Shown: in pieces, positions 9,230-18,270 of the stretch
Numbering within the stretch: position 1 is the first letter of the stretch
How the letters are laid out: every line of letters begins with the position of its first letter
Made by a program: the position numbers and the translations under genes
Source: Variovorax sp. WS11
Lineage (GTDB): Bacteria; Pseudomonadota; Gammaproteobacteria; Burkholderiales; Burkholderiaceae_C
Direction: 5' to 3'
Length of the DNA: 64,000 nucleotides
Assembly: GCF_010499245.1 (NCBI RefSeq)
Contig: NZ_JAAGOW010000002.1
Location: forward strand, 682,001 to 746,000
Notes under the pieces: generated by a model
Told to the model about the DNA's origin: nothing
Seen by the model: the letters and a program-made list of their open reading frames with translations, nothing else
Databases searched by the model: none

Positions 9230-9274
9230 GATCACTGCCGAGTAAGTAACCGGCACGCCGATACGGTTCCAGCC
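9230..9274. repeat. 45-bp imperfect direct repeat, copy 1
   Basis: About 36 of 45 bases match the copy at 11595-11639, including the core GAGTAAGTAAC. On the minus strand both can encode W-N-R-x-G-x-P-V-T-Y-S-A-V-I, so they may be the remains of a coding end. The two copies flank paralogue C. Confidence 0.55.
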
Positions 9275-9365
9275 AGCGTCGCCATTGCGGGAGCGTCGAT
9301 GGCCCTGGCTCGCCTCGCCCCGATGCGACGTTTCCCAAGTTTGGACTTGCGGTCGTTGTTCTTGC

Positions 9366-9400
9366 GAGATGCATTCAAGGCTTTCTTTATGCGAATCACT
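9366..9400 (-). repeat. Degenerate copy of the paralogue B start region
   Basis: Matches 8671-8706 with a few indels, keeping the ATG-CAT-CTC start (ATG at 9374) and an A-rich ribosome-binding stretch ATAAAGAAAGCC. The frame that follows on the minus strand (9374 down to about 9232) shows no further family similarity, so this is best read as a truncated start left by rearrangement. It overlaps the last codons of paralogue C. Confidence 0.45.
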
Positions 9401-11483
9401 GGCCGGGGAACGAACGTATGCGCAGCAGATGAAGGACCGAGGTCCTCGGTGCCAGGGATGCCACATGCTCTTCCACGAAGTTCAGGAGCGGAATCCAAGC
9501 CGGGATGCGCAGGGGCCAGTCAAGTGCCGGGGTTCGCATGCGATCGAGCATCTGCCTCAAGCGAAGCAGGATCTTCGCGGGGGGTGGTTGGTCGGGTTGC
9601 ACCAACTGCCGCACACGTTGCTCCAGGTATCCGCCCATCATCCAGAGCGCCAGTTCGACACGCGCAGGATCGGTGCTGCGCGCCTCGTAGGCATCGATGA
9701 GATCGACCAGTACCTCGGGGCTGATGATCTCCAACGCATGGCCGTATGCAGTGAAGTCTGTCGCCAGCGAGAAGGTGACGCACGCCTGCAGCGTCTTGTC
9801 CCCACGCCAACCGTCCTTCCATTCCGACTTGAGGCTGTCGAAGACCTCCGCCGGCGAGGCTGCGGGGGCGTACACGGGGCGATCGGATGCAGGCAGCATC
9901 GACACCCCCATGCTCGGCAGATGAACATCGGGAGGTGCGGGCAAGTATCCGCGCTGCGGCTGCGGTTGCGGCTCTAAGGCACGCGGCCGCTCGGACCGGT
10001 TTGTCTCGTCGCTGGCATCGACGATCTTCTCGCGCTTTCTTTTGGGCCCGTGAAGGATCCGGTAGTGCAGCTTCGCGAGGGTGGCCGACTGCGTGCCGGT
10101 GCAGAGAAGCACAGGAATCCTGATCTCCTTCAAAACTTCATTGAGCGAGCCAGCGCCGGCGAGAGGTGACGTTCTCTTGCAATAAGCGTTGATCTTCGCG
10201 CGCAGGACATCCAAAGCGCCGCTGGCAGGATAGCGTTTCAACTCGCCGAGCGCTGCGGCGGTCAGGAAATCACGGTACCTATCCAGCTCGACCGGAAACT
10301 CATCCGGCAGCAGTGGCACCACTGTATTGACCACTACGCCCTTGAAGTTCGCCAGGCAGAGCGCGGCCAATATCCGGACCTATCCCTTGACGGCATCAGT
10401 TTTGGACTCGTTCATCAGCTGGAGCAGCCCCAAGAGTCCGTTCAGTCTGACTCTCTCGGTCACCCCCAGGTTTCGTGCTGGGCCATTGTCGGCGATGGCA
10501 ATGAGCGCGATGACATTCCCGAACGAATCGCATTTATTCAGCACGGCGGCTATGCAGTTTGGTTCGTTCACAAACTCTTGGAGAGCGGTCTTGAAGCACT
10601 CGAAAAAATTCTTTTGCGTGGCGTCCTTTTCACCGATACCCGCATCTTCCACGCCCCGCGGCAACTCGGCGCCGAAAAGATCGGCGAGCATGAGCGGTCT
10701 TTTACCGTTGACGAGAAACGCAGGAATTCTGATTTCTTCCAAGAGTTCCCGATGCGAGTCACCGATAGGCACATCTTTCTCGCAATAGCCTTCGATCTTT
10801 GATCGTATGGTGCCAAAGCCGCCGTCAGGAGGCAGCGTTTCCAACTGGCTGAGCGTGACGCCGATCAAGGCACAGCGATATCTATCCAGCGCCTCCGGAA
10901 AGTCCTCTGGCAGCAATGGGGCCAAGCCGTCCATCCGCGCGGCCAGCTTGCGATTGGCCAGGCACAGAAGCGCCAGTATCGGCGCCTGCTCCTTGACGCT
11001 GCAATCGGTGGACGAGTGCATCTCTTGGGGCAGCGTCGAGATCGCCCCCAGGCGAACTCCCTGATTCAGGCCCGGCTTCCGCTTTCCGTTGAACTCGGCG
11101 ATGACAATGACGGCGAACGCTTCGTCGAACGAATTGCATTGCCACAGCATGAGGGCCGCGCCACGCGTGAGAGTTGCTCGAGTTGCAACCAGCCGAAGCG
11201 CCGTCTTGAAGCGCTCGAAGTCGCGTCCTGGCGCGTTGTCCGCTTCATTGAAGCTCGCTTTGTCCAGAACCACTGGATACCCAGATTCCCAGTGCTGCAG
11301 GTTCATCAATGGCCCTGGCTCGCGTTCCAGGCCCGAACTCCCAAAGACCAGATGATCGACGACGGGCGGCACGCTCCACGGCTGCACCTGCTGGTGCTTC
11401 TTCTTCGATGTGTTGGCCTCGGTTTTTTTGTTGACTGGAGGTCGCGTCCCGAGTGACGACTTGGAGGAGGAAAAGGAGGCCAT
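9396..11483 (-). pseudogene. Large effector-like paralogue C, two modules, one internal TAG
   Basis: Unrecognised 695-codon frame, open throughout except TAG at 10380-10382. Residues 1-40 are Ser/Lys-rich. Module 1 (about 85-270) shows FERFKTALR, CNSFDEAFAVIVIAEF, ILALLCLAN, FPEALDRYRCALIG, LLEEIRIPAFLV. Module 2 (about 285-470) repeats this: FECFKTALQEF, CDSFGNVIALIAIAD, ILAALCLAN, FPVELDRYRDFL, VLKEIRIPVLLC. Then come a basic cluster PKRKREK (about 10028-10048), a Pro/Gln linker and the C-terminal domain (ARVELALWMMGGYLEQ, KILLRLRQMLDRM). The TAG aligns with Gln in paralogue B and in module 1, so a single CAG to TAG change explains it. Both halves keep family identity, so the loss is recent or the stop is read through. 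Function unknown. Confidence 0.6.
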
Positions 11484-11594
11484 GGGTTGCAGCGAAACAA
11501 TGGTTGACGGGGTGCTCAGCTACTTTTTAGATCGTGCCGGCGCGGTGCCGCGCGGACTCCTCGCAAGGCCCTGCTCGCGCGAGTCGTCTGGGGC

Positions 11595-11639
11595 GATGAC
11601 TGCTGAGTAAGTAACAGGCAAGCCGGCGCGGTTCCACGC
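11595..11639. repeat. 45-bp imperfect direct repeat, copy 2
   Basis: Partner of 9230-9274, in the same orientation, upstream of the paralogue C start. It marks the right edge of the A+T-richer island; normal high-G+C coding resumes at 11757. Confidence 0.55.
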
Positions 11640-11756
11640 CACGGCGGCTTCATTGGGGTTACTTTCCGTGCAGGTTCCCCCGCGAACCGCTGGACTGCGC
11701 GCCACGGCTCGTCCATCATGGGACATCGCGCCTTCGGGCGCCATCGAGCGCAAGCG

Positions 11757-12503
11757 ATGCCCGCCACTGCCTTCCGTCTCGCTGCAGCCGTCCTCCTGCT
11801 GCTCGCGGCACAGGGTGCCGCCCACGCTGCGGCTTCCGACGACCGCGCCGACGAACGCCAGCGCCTCATGCAAACCGTCGCCGCCCAGATGCGCGAGTCC
11901 GGCAGCGCGACCGGCCGGCCAGCGCTGTCCGAACGCGTGACGACGGCCCTGCGCCAGGTGCCGCGCCACGCCTTCGTCCCCGAGGACCAGCGGCTCTATG
12001 CCTACGTGAACCGCCCCCTGCCCATCGGGCACGGCCAGACCATCTCGCAGCCCTACATCGTCGCGCTGATGACCGAGCTCGCGCAGCCGCAGCCCGATCA
12101 CAAGGTGCTCGAGGTCGGCACCGGCTCGGGCTACCAGGCTGCGGTGATGGCGCGCCTGGTGCGCACGGTCTACAGCATGGAGATCATCGAGCCGCTGGGC
12201 CTCGCGGCGCGTGAGCGGCTGCAGACGCTCGGCTATCGCAATGTCGAGGTGCGCCTGGGCGACGGCTACCACGGCTGGGAGGAGCACGCGCCCTACGACG
12301 CCATCCTCGTCACCGCCGCGGCCAGCCACATCCCGCCGCCGCTGATCCGCCAGCTCAAGCCCGGCGGGCGCATGGTGATCCCGGTGGGCGCGGCCTTCCT
12401 GGTGCAGCAGCTGATGCTGGTCGAGAAGAATGCCGACGGAACGGTCTCGACGCGGCAGATCCTGCCGGTGGCTTTCGTGCCGCTGACGGGCGGCGGACGC
12501 TAG
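11757..12503 (+). CDS. pcm: Exported protein-L-isoaspartate O-methyltransferase
   Basis: Uses S-adenosylmethionine to methylate isoaspartyl residues so that damaged proteins can be repaired. The 248-residue product has the PCMT core: ERVTTALRQVPRHAFVP, PLPIGHGQTISQPYIVALM (family signature), then the SAM motif VLEVGTGSGYQAAVMA and PYDAILVTAAASHIPPPLI. Residues 1-24 are a signal peptide ending AAHAAA, so it acts in the periplasm, unlike the cytosolic E. coli enzyme. I chose ATG 11757 because it begins the signal peptide; an upstream ATG at 11718 would add a non-signal leader. Seven bases separate it from the next gene. Confidence 0.9.
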   Translation: MPATAFRLAAAVLLLLAAQGAAHAAASDDRADERQRLMQTVAAQMRESGSATGRPALSERVTTALRQVPRHAFVPEDQRLYAYVNRPLPIGHGQTISQPYIVALMTELAQPQPDHKVLEVGTGSGYQAAVMARLVRTVYSMEIIEPLGLAARERLQTLGYRNVEVRLGDGYHGWEEHAPYDAILVTAAASHIPPPLIRQLKPGGRMVIPVGAAFLVQQLMLVEKNADGTVSTRQILPVAFVPLTGGGR

Positions 12504-12510
12504 GCCCCCC

Positions 12511-14916
12511 ATGGCTTCGCACCGCGCTCCGGTCATTGCCGTGGCGCTGATCTCGGCCGCCGCCCTGGCCTACGAGATCCTGTTGATGCGGCTGTTCTCG
12601 ATCAGCCTGTGGCATCACTTCGCCTACATGATCATCAGCCTCGCGCTGCTCGGCTACGGCGCGAGCGGCGCGCTGCTGACGCTGATGCCGCGTGCCATCG
12701 AGCGGCATTTCGTTGCGCTCTTCTGCGCCGCGGCCGCAGCCTTCGGGCTCACGGCCGCGGGCTGCTTCCTGCTGGCGCAGCAGGTGCCCTTCAATCCGCT
12801 GGAGATCCTGTGGGACGCGCGCCAGCCCGGCTGGCTGCTGGCGCTCTACCTCCTGCTCCTGCTGCCCTTCCTCTGCGCGGGCGCCTGCGTGTGCCTGGCG
12901 CTGGCGCGCTTTCGCGGTATGCAGCCTCGCATCTACAGCTTCGACATCCTGGGTGCGGGCGTGGGCAGCCTGGGCGTGGTGGCGCTGCTGTTCGTGCTGT
13001 CGCCGCAGGCCGCGCTCAAGCTGATCGGGGCGCTGGGCTGGCTGGCCGCGGCCACGGCCTGGCTCGAATGCGGCGGCAGGACGCGATGGCCGGCGGCGCT
13101 GCTGCTGGCGGGCGCGGGTGCGTCGATGCTGATGCCGGCAGCCTGGCTCGCGCCCACCATGTCGCCGTACAAAGAGCTCCCGCAGACGCTGCGCATCCCC
13201 GGAGCCCGCGTGGTGCTGGAACGCTCCAGCCCGCTGGGCCTGGTCAGCGTGGTCGAGAGCCCGCGCATCCCGCTGCGCCACGCGCCGGGCCTGAGCCTCA
13301 ACGCAACGACCGAGCCGCCGCCGCAATGGGGCGTGTTCACCGATGGCGAGGGCATGAATGCGCTGAGCCGCTTCGACGGCCGGCGCGAGAGCCTCGCGCA
13401 CCTGGACCAGATCAGCTCGGCGCTGCCCTACCACCTGCTGCAGCGCCCGCGGGTGCTGGTGCTGGGTGCCGGCGCGGGCGCCGATGTGCTGCAGGCCCAC
13501 TACCACGGCGCGAGCCGCATCGATGCGGTGGAGCTCAACCCGCAGGTGGTGGAGCTGGTGCGCGGGCGCTTCGGCGAAGAGGCCGGCGGGGTCTATTCAC
13601 GGATCGCGCAGGTGCACGTGGCCGAGGCGCGCGCCTTCCTGGCCGCCGGCGACGCGCGCTACGACCTGATCCAGGTCGCGCTGCTCGATGGCTTCAGCGC
13701 ATCTTCGGCCGGCCTCCATGCGCTGTCGGAGAACTACCTCTACACGGTCGAAGCGCTGCAGGAGGCGCTGCGCCGCCTGCAGCCGGGCGGCCTGCTGGCG
13801 ATCACGCGCTGGGTCACGCTGCCGCCGCGCGACACGCTCAAGCTCTTCGCGGCGGCCACCACGGCGCTGGAGCGATCCGGCGCCACCGATTCCGCGTCGC
13901 GGCTGGTGCTGGTCCGCAGCTGGAAGACCGCCACGCTGATGGTGAAGAACGGCAGCTTCGACGCCGCGGACATCGCGGCGATCCGGGCCTTCTGCAATGC
14001 GCGCTCCTTCGACCTCGGCTACTACCCCGGCATGCGGCCCGGAGAGGCGAACCGCTACAACGTGGTGGAGCGCCCCGACCTCTTCGACGGCGCGAGCGCG
14101 CTGCTGGGCCCGGGGCGCGAGGCCTTCGTGCGCGACTACAAGTTCAACATCGCCCCGGCGACCGACGACAAGCCGCACTTCTTTCATTTCTTCAAGTGGC
14201 GCTCGCTGCCCGAGCTGCTGGCCTCGAAGGGCCGCGGCGGCCTGCCGCTGCTCGACTGGGGCTACCCGGTGCTGGCGGCCACGCTGGTGCAGGCGACGCT
14301 GGCGAGCCTGCTGCTGATGGGGCTGCCCATGGCCTGGGTGAGCCGGCGGCGCTCGCATGCGCATGAGGCCCCACGCAGCGCAGGCGGCGCACGCGCCCGC
14401 ATGCTGGCGTACTTCCTGGCGATCGGCTTCGGCTTCATGTTCATCGAGATCGCCTTCATCCAGAAGTTCGTGCTGTTCCTCGGCCACCCTCTGTACGCGG
14501 TCGCGGTAGTGCTGTTCTCTTTCCTTCTGTTCGCCGGCATCGGCAGCCGCGTCGCTGCGCGCCATCCGCCGGTGAAGGCGATTGTTGGGGCCATCGCGGC
14601 ATCCGCGGCGCTGTGCCTGCTGCTGCTTCCGCTCCTGCTGCGGCATGCGATGGGCTGGCCGGACGCGGCCAAGATCCCGCTTTCCGCTGCGCTCATTGCA
14701 CCGCTGGCCTTCTTCATGGGCATGCCTTTTCCGCTCGGCCTGGCGCGGGTGGAGGCGGTCGATGCCCGGCTGATCCCGTGGGCCTGGGGCATCAACGGCT
14801 GCGCCTCGGTGATCGCGGCGGTGCTGGCGACGCTGCTGGCGATCCACCTCGGGTTCACCGCGGTGGTACTGGCCGCGCTGCTCCTGTATGGGCTTGCGGC
14901 GGCGGCGCGTCCTTGA
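12511..14916 (+). CDS. Membrane-bound spermidine synthase-like protein
   Basis: An 801-residue protein with about six to seven membrane segments at the N-terminus (residues 1-240), a cytoplasmic spermidine-synthase-like Rossmann domain (about 275-560; nucleotide site VLVLGAGAGADVLQAHYHG then an acidic D-A-V-E-L-N), and further membrane segments from about 590 to the end (GFGFMFIEIAFIQKFVLFLG). This three-part plan is known from bacterial membrane SpeE-like proteins whose substrate is uncertain; some may act as aminopropyl- or methyltransferases, others as transporters. It is likely co-transcribed with pcm (7-base gap). The enzymatic reaction cannot be named from sequence alone. Confidence 0.75.
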   Translation: MASHRAPVIAVALISAAALAYEILLMRLFSISLWHHFAYMIISLALLGYGASGALLTLMPRAIERHFVALFCAAAAAFGLTAAGCFLLAQQVPFNPLEILWDARQPGWLLALYLLLLLPFLCAGACVCLALARFRGMQPRIYSFDILGAGVGSLGVVALLFVLSPQAALKLIGALGWLAAATAWLECGGRTRWPAALLLAGAGASMLMPAAWLAPTMSPYKELPQTLRIPGARVVLERSSPLGLVSVVESPRIPLRHAPGLSLNATTEPPPQWGVFTDGEGMNALSRFDGRRESLAHLDQISSALPYHLLQRPRVLVLGAGAGADVLQAHYHGASRIDAVELNPQVVELVRGRFGEEAGGVYSRIAQVHVAEARAFLAAGDARYDLIQVALLDGFSASSAGLHALSENYLYTVEALQEALRRLQPGGLLAITRWVTLPPRDTLKLFAAATTALERSGATDSASRLVLVRSWKTATLMVKNGSFDAADIAAIRAFCNARSFDLGYYPGMRPGEANRYNVVERPDLFDGASALLGPGREAFVRDYKFNIAPATDDKPHFFHFFKWRSLPELLASKGRGGLPLLDWGYPVLAATLVQATLASLLLMGLPMAWVSRRRSHAHEAPRSAGGARARMLAYFLAIGFGFMFIEIAFIQKFVLFLGHPLYAVAVVLFSFLLFAGIGSRVAARHPPVKAIVGAIAASAALCLLLLPLLLRHAMGWPDAAKIPLSAALIAPLAFFMGMPFPLGLARVEAVDARLIPWAWGINGCASVIAAVLATLLAIHLGFTAVVLAALLLYGLAAAARP

Positions 14917-14948
14917 CAACATGCGACTTGATCCAGAGGAAGCCAAGC

Positions 14949-15890
14949 ATGCTTGCAGGCCAGCGCACCACGCCGACCCGCCGCGAGTTCCTGCAGGTGC
15001 TCGCGGCGGCCCTCCCGCCCCTGATGGCCACGACCGGCGCCGGCGCGCAGCCGCGGCCCTCGAGCCCGGCCACGCGCCCCATCCCCTCCACCGGCGAGCG
15101 CGTGCCCGCCATCGGCCTGGGCAGCTGGATCACCTTCAACGTCGGCAACGACCGCGCCGCGCGCGAGGGCTGCGCCGAGGTGATGCGCGCCTTCTTCGAT
15201 GCGGGCGGTCGCATGATCGATTCGTCGCCGATGTACGGTTCCTCGCAGTCGGTCATCGGCGAAGGGCTGGCGCGCATCAGCCGCACGGCGGGCGTGTTCG
15301 CGGCCGACAAGGTCTGGATCGGCGCCGGGGCGCGCGGGCCCGGGCAGATCGAGGAGTCGCGGCGGCTCTGGCGGGTGCCGCGCTTCGACCTGCTGCAGGT
15401 GCACAACCTGCTCGCCTGGGAGGCGCACCTGCCGACGCTGTTCGCGATGAAATCGGCGGGACAGCTGCGCTACGTGGGCATCACCACCTCCGAGGGGCGC
15501 CGGCACCGCGAGATCGAATCGATCATGGCCAGCCAGCCGATCGATTTCGTGCAGGTCAGCTACAACCTGCTGGACCGCGAGGTGGAATCGCGCATCCTGC
15601 CGCTGGCGCGCGAGCGGCGCATCGCGGTGATCGCCAACCGGCCCTTCCGCGAGGGCGCGCTGCTGCGCACGCTGCAGCGCCATCCGCTGCCGCCGTGGGC
15701 CGACGAGATCGGCTGCGACGGCTGGGCGCAGTTCGCGCTCAAGTTCATCGTGTCGCATCCGGCGCTGACCTGCGCAATTCCGGCCACCCGCAGCGTGGCG
15801 CATGTGCAGCAGAACATGGGCGCCGGCCTGGGGCCCATGCCCGAAGCGGCGATGCGCCAGCGCATGGCGGCGCACGTCCAGGCGCTGTGA
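14949..15890 (+). CDS. Exported aldo/keto reductase
   Basis: A 313-residue aldo/keto reductase superfamily protein. It carries a twin-arginine-type leader (RREFLQVLAAALPPLMA, residues 11-27), so it is probably exported folded with its NADP. The barrel begins at I-G-L-G-S-W and contains DAGGRMIDSSPMYGSS (catalytic Asp and Tyr region), an altered Lys region (ADKVWIGAG), RFDLLQVHNL with His, and the C-terminal AIPATRSVAHV cofactor loop. ATG 14949 is the first start that includes the Tat motif. The gene begins 32 bases after the spermidine-synthase-like gene and ends 3 bases before the next. Confidence 0.85.
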   Translation: MLAGQRTTPTRREFLQVLAAALPPLMATTGAGAQPRPSSPATRPIPSTGERVPAIGLGSWITFNVGNDRAAREGCAEVMRAFFDAGGRMIDSSPMYGSSQSVIGEGLARISRTAGVFAADKVWIGAGARGPGQIEESRRLWRVPRFDLLQVHNLLAWEAHLPTLFAMKSAGQLRYVGITTSEGRRHREIESIMASQPIDFVQVSYNLLDREVESRILPLARERRIAVIANRPFREGALLRTLQRHPLPPWADEIGCDGWAQFALKFIVSHPALTCAIPATRSVAHVQQNMGAGLGPMPEAAMRQRMAAHVQAL

Positions 15891-15893
15891 TCG

Positions 15894-16523
15894 ATGTCGG
15901 CGTGGTGGAGCTATCGGCCTTCGGACTTCCTGCTGTTCTCGGCGCGCACCTGGCATCGGCTCTTCGAGCTCTACAACGCGGAGATCTGGCCGGCGCATTT
16001 CTTCGCGGCTGCGCTGGGGCTGGCGCTGATGCTCGTCGCCCTGAAGGGGAGCGCGGGCCCGGCGGCGCGCGCCTGCTGCGCGATGCTCGCGGCCGGCTGG
16101 CTCTGGGTGACCTGGGCATTTCATCTGGAACGCTATGCGGCCATCAACTGGGCGGCGACCTGGTTTGCCGCGGCCTTCGCGATCGAAGGGCTGCTGCTGT
16201 TGGCCGCCGCGGGCGCGGGGCTCGAACTGCGTGTGCGGCGCGGCGGGCGCGAAGTGCTGGGCCTCGGGCTGCTGCTCTTCGCCATCTTCGTGCAGCCGTG
16301 GCTTGGCCTCGCGCTGTCCGGCCGGCCTTGGCGGGAAGCCGGACTCTTCGGGCTGGTGCCTGACCCGACCGCGGTGGGCACGCTCGGCCTGCTGCTGCTT
16401 CTGCGTGCGGTGCCTGCGGTGCGCTTCGCCCGGGTGCTCGCGGTCCTGCTGTGGCCGATCCCGCTGCTGTGGTGCGTGATCGGCGCGCTCACACAGTGGA
16501 CGCTGCACGCTTCTCGAGGTTGA
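15894..16523 (+). CDS. DUF6064-like integral membrane protein
   Basis: A 209-residue protein with about six membrane segments. The beginning (W-S-Y-R-P-S-D-F-L-L-F-S-A-R-T-W then LYNAEIWPAHFFA) and the WVTWAFHLERYAAINWAA stretch resemble the DUF6064 family of bacterial membrane proteins of unknown role. It lies 3 bases after the aldo/keto reductase and is probably in its operon. No catalytic motif is visible. Confidence 0.65.
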   Translation: MSAWWSYRPSDFLLFSARTWHRLFELYNAEIWPAHFFAAALGLALMLVALKGSAGPAARACCAMLAAGWLWVTWAFHLERYAAINWAATWFAAAFAIEGLLLLAAAGAGLELRVRRGGREVLGLGLLLFAIFVQPWLGLALSGRPWREAGLFGLVPDPTAVGTLGLLLLLRAVPAVRFARVLAVLLWPIPLLWCVIGALTQWTLHASRG

Positions 16524-16690
16524 CGCCGCGCGCCACCACCAGTACCACCACCCTCGGCCCGAAATCTGGTGATTTGTGCCGGCCGGCCATTCTGGTGGCG
16601 AGCAAAAAGAAGAATGGCCGACCGTCGCATTCCGCGACGGCCTGCCCTGCGTTCGACGGGGCAGTCTGCAACTCGAGGAGGAATCCATCC

Positions 16691-17404
16691 ATGTGCAATT
16701 GCCCACCTTTCCCCACGGCCGCGTCGCGGCGCCGGTTTCTTGGCGGCGCGGCGGCCCTCGCAGCCCTGGCTTCCAGCGGCCGCGCGCTGGCCGCCGACAC
16801 ACCGCTTCCTGACAACCGCATCGGCGGCGACGCCGCACTCCAGCGTCTGGTACAGGGCAACGCCCGCTACGTCTCGGGCCAATCGACCCAACGCGATTTC
16901 TCGGTCCGCCGCGTGGCGCGCACGCGCGGACAGAAGCCCTTCGCCGCCATCCTCGGGTGCGCGGATTCCCGCGTCTCGCCGGAACTCGCGTTCGACCAGG
17001 GACCCGGCGACCTGTTCGTGGTGCGCCTGGCGGGCAATTTCGTGAACGACGATGCCCTCGCGAGCCTGGAGTTCGCCACCAAGGTCCTCGAGGTGCCCCT
17101 GATCATGGTGCTCGGCCACACCAGCTGCGGCGCCGTTGCCGCCAGCATCAAGGTGCTGCAGGAAAAGACCAAACTGCCGGGCCACCTGCCCAGCCTGGCC
17201 GAAGCCATCCGCCCCGCCGTCGAAGCCGCCGCGCGCCGGCAGCCCAAGGACCTGCTCGCGGCCGCCACCGCGCAGAACGTGCGGCACGGCGTGGCCCGGC
17301 TCACGACCTCGGCGCCCATCCTGGCCGAGATGACGGAGCGCGGCGCGGTCAAGGTGGTCGGGGGCGTGTACGACCTGGCCACCGGCAAGATCGGCCTGGT
17401 GTAG
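16691..17404 (+). CDS. Exported beta-class carbonic anhydrase
   Basis: Interconverts CO2 and bicarbonate, here in the periplasm. The 237-residue protein begins with a Tat-type leader (SRRRFLGGAAALAALASSG, residues 12-30). Zinc and catalytic residues are in place: C90-x-D92-x-R94 in ILGCADSRVSPE, and H143-x-x-C146 in VLGHTSCGA. ATG 16691 follows a GAGGAA Shine-Dalgarno and begins the Tat leader. The gene is convergent with the hydrolase at 17414 with a 9-base gap. About 160 bases of apparently non-coding sequence precede it. Confidence 0.92.
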   Translation: MCNCPPFPTAASRRRFLGGAAALAALASSGRALAADTPLPDNRIGGDAALQRLVQGNARYVSGQSTQRDFSVRRVARTRGQKPFAAILGCADSRVSPELAFDQGPGDLFVVRLAGNFVNDDALASLEFATKVLEVPLIMVLGHTSCGAVAASIKVLQEKTKLPGHLPSLAEAIRPAVEAAARRQPKDLLAAATAQNVRHGVARLTTSAPILAEMTERGAVKVVGGVYDLATGKIGLV

Positions 17405-17413
17405 GGCCGCGTT

Positions 17414-18214
17414 TCAGGGACCGCTGCCCAGCAGGAACTCCGTCGCCGCCTGCCACCAGCGCGCGTCGACCTGCCCGGGCCAATCGTTGTGGCCGGCCTC
17501 CTCGATCGTCAGCAAGCGCTTGGGCGCCGGCAGCGCCTCGTGGAGCGCAACGCCCAGGCGCGAGGGCACGACGCGGTCGCGGCCCGCCACGACCACCAGC
17601 ACCGGTCGGCCGAAGGATGCAAGGTGGGCGGCGCTGTCGTAACGGTCGCGCAGCAGCCAGCTCACGGGCAGCCAGGGGTAGTGGTAACTGGCGACATGCA
17701 CGAGCCGGTCCCAAGGCGTGATCAGCATCAGGCCGGCGACCTGCTCGCGCGCCTGCGCGGCCGCTGCGGCCGCGACGCCCGCGCCCAGCGATTCGCCGAT
17801 GACGAGCAGCGGCGCCCCGTGCGCACGATGCGCCAGCGCGAGGGTCTGCCGCGCGTCCTCGACCAGGCTGCGCTCGCCCACATCGCCGCCGCGCGGACCG
17901 TAGCCTGGGTACTCGGCCAGCAGCACGCGAAAGCCCAGGCGCGTGAGCGCCGTGGCGTAGTAGGCGCGGTGGCCGGCATGCCCGGCGTTGCCGTGGAAGA
18001 CGATGACCGTGCCGCGTGCGGTGCCCATCGGCTCAGCGGCCAGACCACGAAAGTCCTGCGCCGATGGCCACGGCTGCAGCCCACCGGTGGCCACCTCGGC
18101 CACGGTGGCCGGCGCGGGAAAGTAGAGCAGGCGGTCCTGGAACATGGCGATGCCGGCCAGTCCGATCGCACAGGCCAGGGCGAGCTTGAGCATCGATGAG
18201 AGGACCGGGTTCAT
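17414..18214 (-). CDS. Alpha/beta hydrolase, membrane-anchored
   Basis: A 266-residue serine hydrolase of the BEM46/YfhR-like group. A hydrophobic N-terminal anchor (about residues 8-27) is followed by the FQDRLLYFP motif typical of this group, the oxyanion motif VFHGNAGHAGH, the nucleophile elbow GESLGAG, an Asp in VVAGRDRVVP and a His in EEAGHNDWP. Substrate unknown. It starts 115 bases or so before a REP-like repeat and is convergent with the carbonic anhydrase gene. Confidence 0.85.
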   Translation of the reverse strand: MNPVLSSMLKLALACAIGLAGIAMFQDRLLYFPAPATVAEVATGGLQPWPSAQDFRGLAAEPMGTARGTVIVFHGNAGHAGHRAYYATALTRLGFRVLLAEYPGYGPRGGDVGERSLVEDARQTLALAHRAHGAPLLVIGESLGAGVAAAAAAQAREQVAGLMLITPWDRLVHVASYHYPWLPVSWLLRDRYDSAAHLASFGRPVLVVVAGRDRVVPSRLGVALHEALPAPKRLLTIEEAGHNDWPGQVDARWWQAATEFLLGSGP

Positions 18215-18270
18215 GGTGTGCTGCGGGGCATTGTCGCCTCGGAGCTCGAGGCCCTGTGGATGCGCCCGGT

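Noticed and set aside
9230..9274. Att site or tRNA fragment because of a GGTTCCA core
   Set aside because: No acceptor or anticodon stem can be drawn, no integrase gene is present, and both copies look like coding remains.
5291..11600. hrpII/PIP-type box (TTCG-N16-TTCG) upstream of the effector-like genes
   Set aside because: Looked for before the 11483 start; only a single TTCG was seen, with no partner at the right spacing.
14262..16838. An 858-codon antisense frame
   Set aside because: Covers the end of the spermidine-synthase-like gene, the reductase and DUF6064 genes on the other strand. Arg/Gly/His-rich with no family features.
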